Both the position numbers and the translations under genes were made by a program. A stretch of DNA of 6,139 bases, from positions 1 through 6,139 of the forward strand of contig JAEHCT010000087.1 in the NCBI GenBank assembly GCA_020697635.1, read 5' to 3'. Positions within the stretch are counted from its first letter, which is position 1, and each line of letters starts with the position of its first letter. Positions 5,861-6,139 of the stretch are shown here, piece by piece. Below the pieces are notes generated by a model. The model saw only the letters and a list, made by a program, of their open reading frames with translations. It was not told the DNA's origin and did not search any database. The stretch comes from Candidatus Bathyarchaeota archaeon. Its GTDB lineage: Archaea; Thermoproteota; Bathyarchaeia; TCS64.

Positions 5861-6139
5861 ATGAGCCTAAACGCCCAGGTTGCCTCTATACTCTACGAGA
5901 TCAGCGAGATACTCACCATCAAGGGGGACAGGTTCAGGAGCCGCGCCTACAGCATGGCGTCCCAACGGGTCACGGCCCTCACGGAGGACATCAGGGACGT
6001 AGCCGAGCGAGGAGAACTCGAACAGATACCGGGCGTAGGCAAGAGCATAGCCATGACCATCGAGGAGTTCCTAGACACGGGCGAGTCCACCGTGCTGCAG
6101 GAGCTCCGTGAGAGCCTCCCCCAAGGCGTCCCGGAGATG
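5861..6139 (+). CDS. polX: DNA polymerase X family N-terminus (helix-hairpin-helix domain), cut by the window edge
   Basis: The frame from ATG 5861 stays open for 93 codons to the last base and continues beyond the window. The peptide begins MSLNAQVASILYEISEILTI and shows the PolX N-terminal helix-hairpin-helix (HHH_8, Pol-beta-like 8-kDa) pattern: ILYEISEILTIKG (10-22), a FRSRAYSMA stretch (25-33) and a DNA-binding hairpin IPGVGKSIA (56-64), then IEEFLDTG (67-74). In prokaryotic PolX this domain precedes the polymerase palm and a PHP phosphoesterase domain; the protein fills short gaps in base excision repair. Those domains lie outside the window, so only the N-terminal domain is shown here. 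The promoter-like element fits a leaderless start. A stand-alone helix-hairpin-helix protein is possible but less likely, given the match to the PolX start. An overlapping frame from 5857 encodes nothing recognisable. Confidence 0.85.
   Translation, partial: MSLNAQVASILYEISEILTIKGDRFRSRAYSMASQRVTALTEDIRDVAERGELEQIPGVGKSIAMTIEEFLDTGESTVLQELRESLPQGVPEM

Noticed and set aside
5857..6111. An 84-residue open frame starting with the ATG four bases before the PolX start
   Set aside because: Its translation is low-complexity (Arg, Gly, His, Gln rich) and matches no family, while the frame from 5861 gives a clear PolX N-terminus.

Overview
The window looks archaeal. It has a full-length enolase of archaeal type, a short CPHC thioredoxin/glutaredoxin-like protein of the kind found in methanogens, an HTH plus FilR1/DUF1724-type regulator (a mainly archaeal architecture) and the start of a family-X DNA polymerase. 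Several genes have TATA-like boxes 24-35 bases before the start codon and little or no Shine-Dalgarno sequence, which fits archaeal promoters with leaderless or short-leader mRNAs. The DNA is GC-rich, uses AGG, CTC and ATA codons freely, and uses GTG starts. I would not name an order: Bathyarchaeia-like and Thermoplasmata-like lineages both seem possible.

Layout. Bases 24-2501 (+) hold three closely spaced genes: a thioredoxin-reductase-like flavoprotein, a small CPHC redox protein 7 bases later, and enolase after about 40 bases that may carry their own promoter. Bases 2567-3712 (+) encode a winged-helix protein of the AlkZ/YcaQ (HTH_42) family behind its own TATA box. It converges on, and overlaps by 17 bases, an M20-family metallohydrolase-like gene on the minus strand (3696-4907). 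About 100 bases of shared promoter DNA separate that gene from a divergent HTH/FilR1-type regulator (5010-5798, +). From 5861 a PolX-type DNA polymerase gene starts and runs off the right edge. No gap between genes exceeds 300 bases. I see no tRNA, rRNA, CRISPR array, insertion sequence or other mobile-element sign.

How the genes work together. The first two probably form an electron relay (reductant, FAD, CGIC disulfide, CPHC protein, target disulfides). The reductase lacks the usual arginine motif for NADPH, so its electron donor is open. Enolase is central glycolysis/gluconeogenesis. The regulator could control itself and the divergent M20 gene. The AlkZ-like protein and PolX both suggest DNA-base repair but are not in one operon.

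The most notable points are three conserved families with altered key residues: the thioredoxin reductase (NADPH motif), the M20 protein (two metal-ligand positions) and the AlkZ-like protein (catalytic motif NAQ instead of QxQ). I do not see a wholly new multi-gene system.
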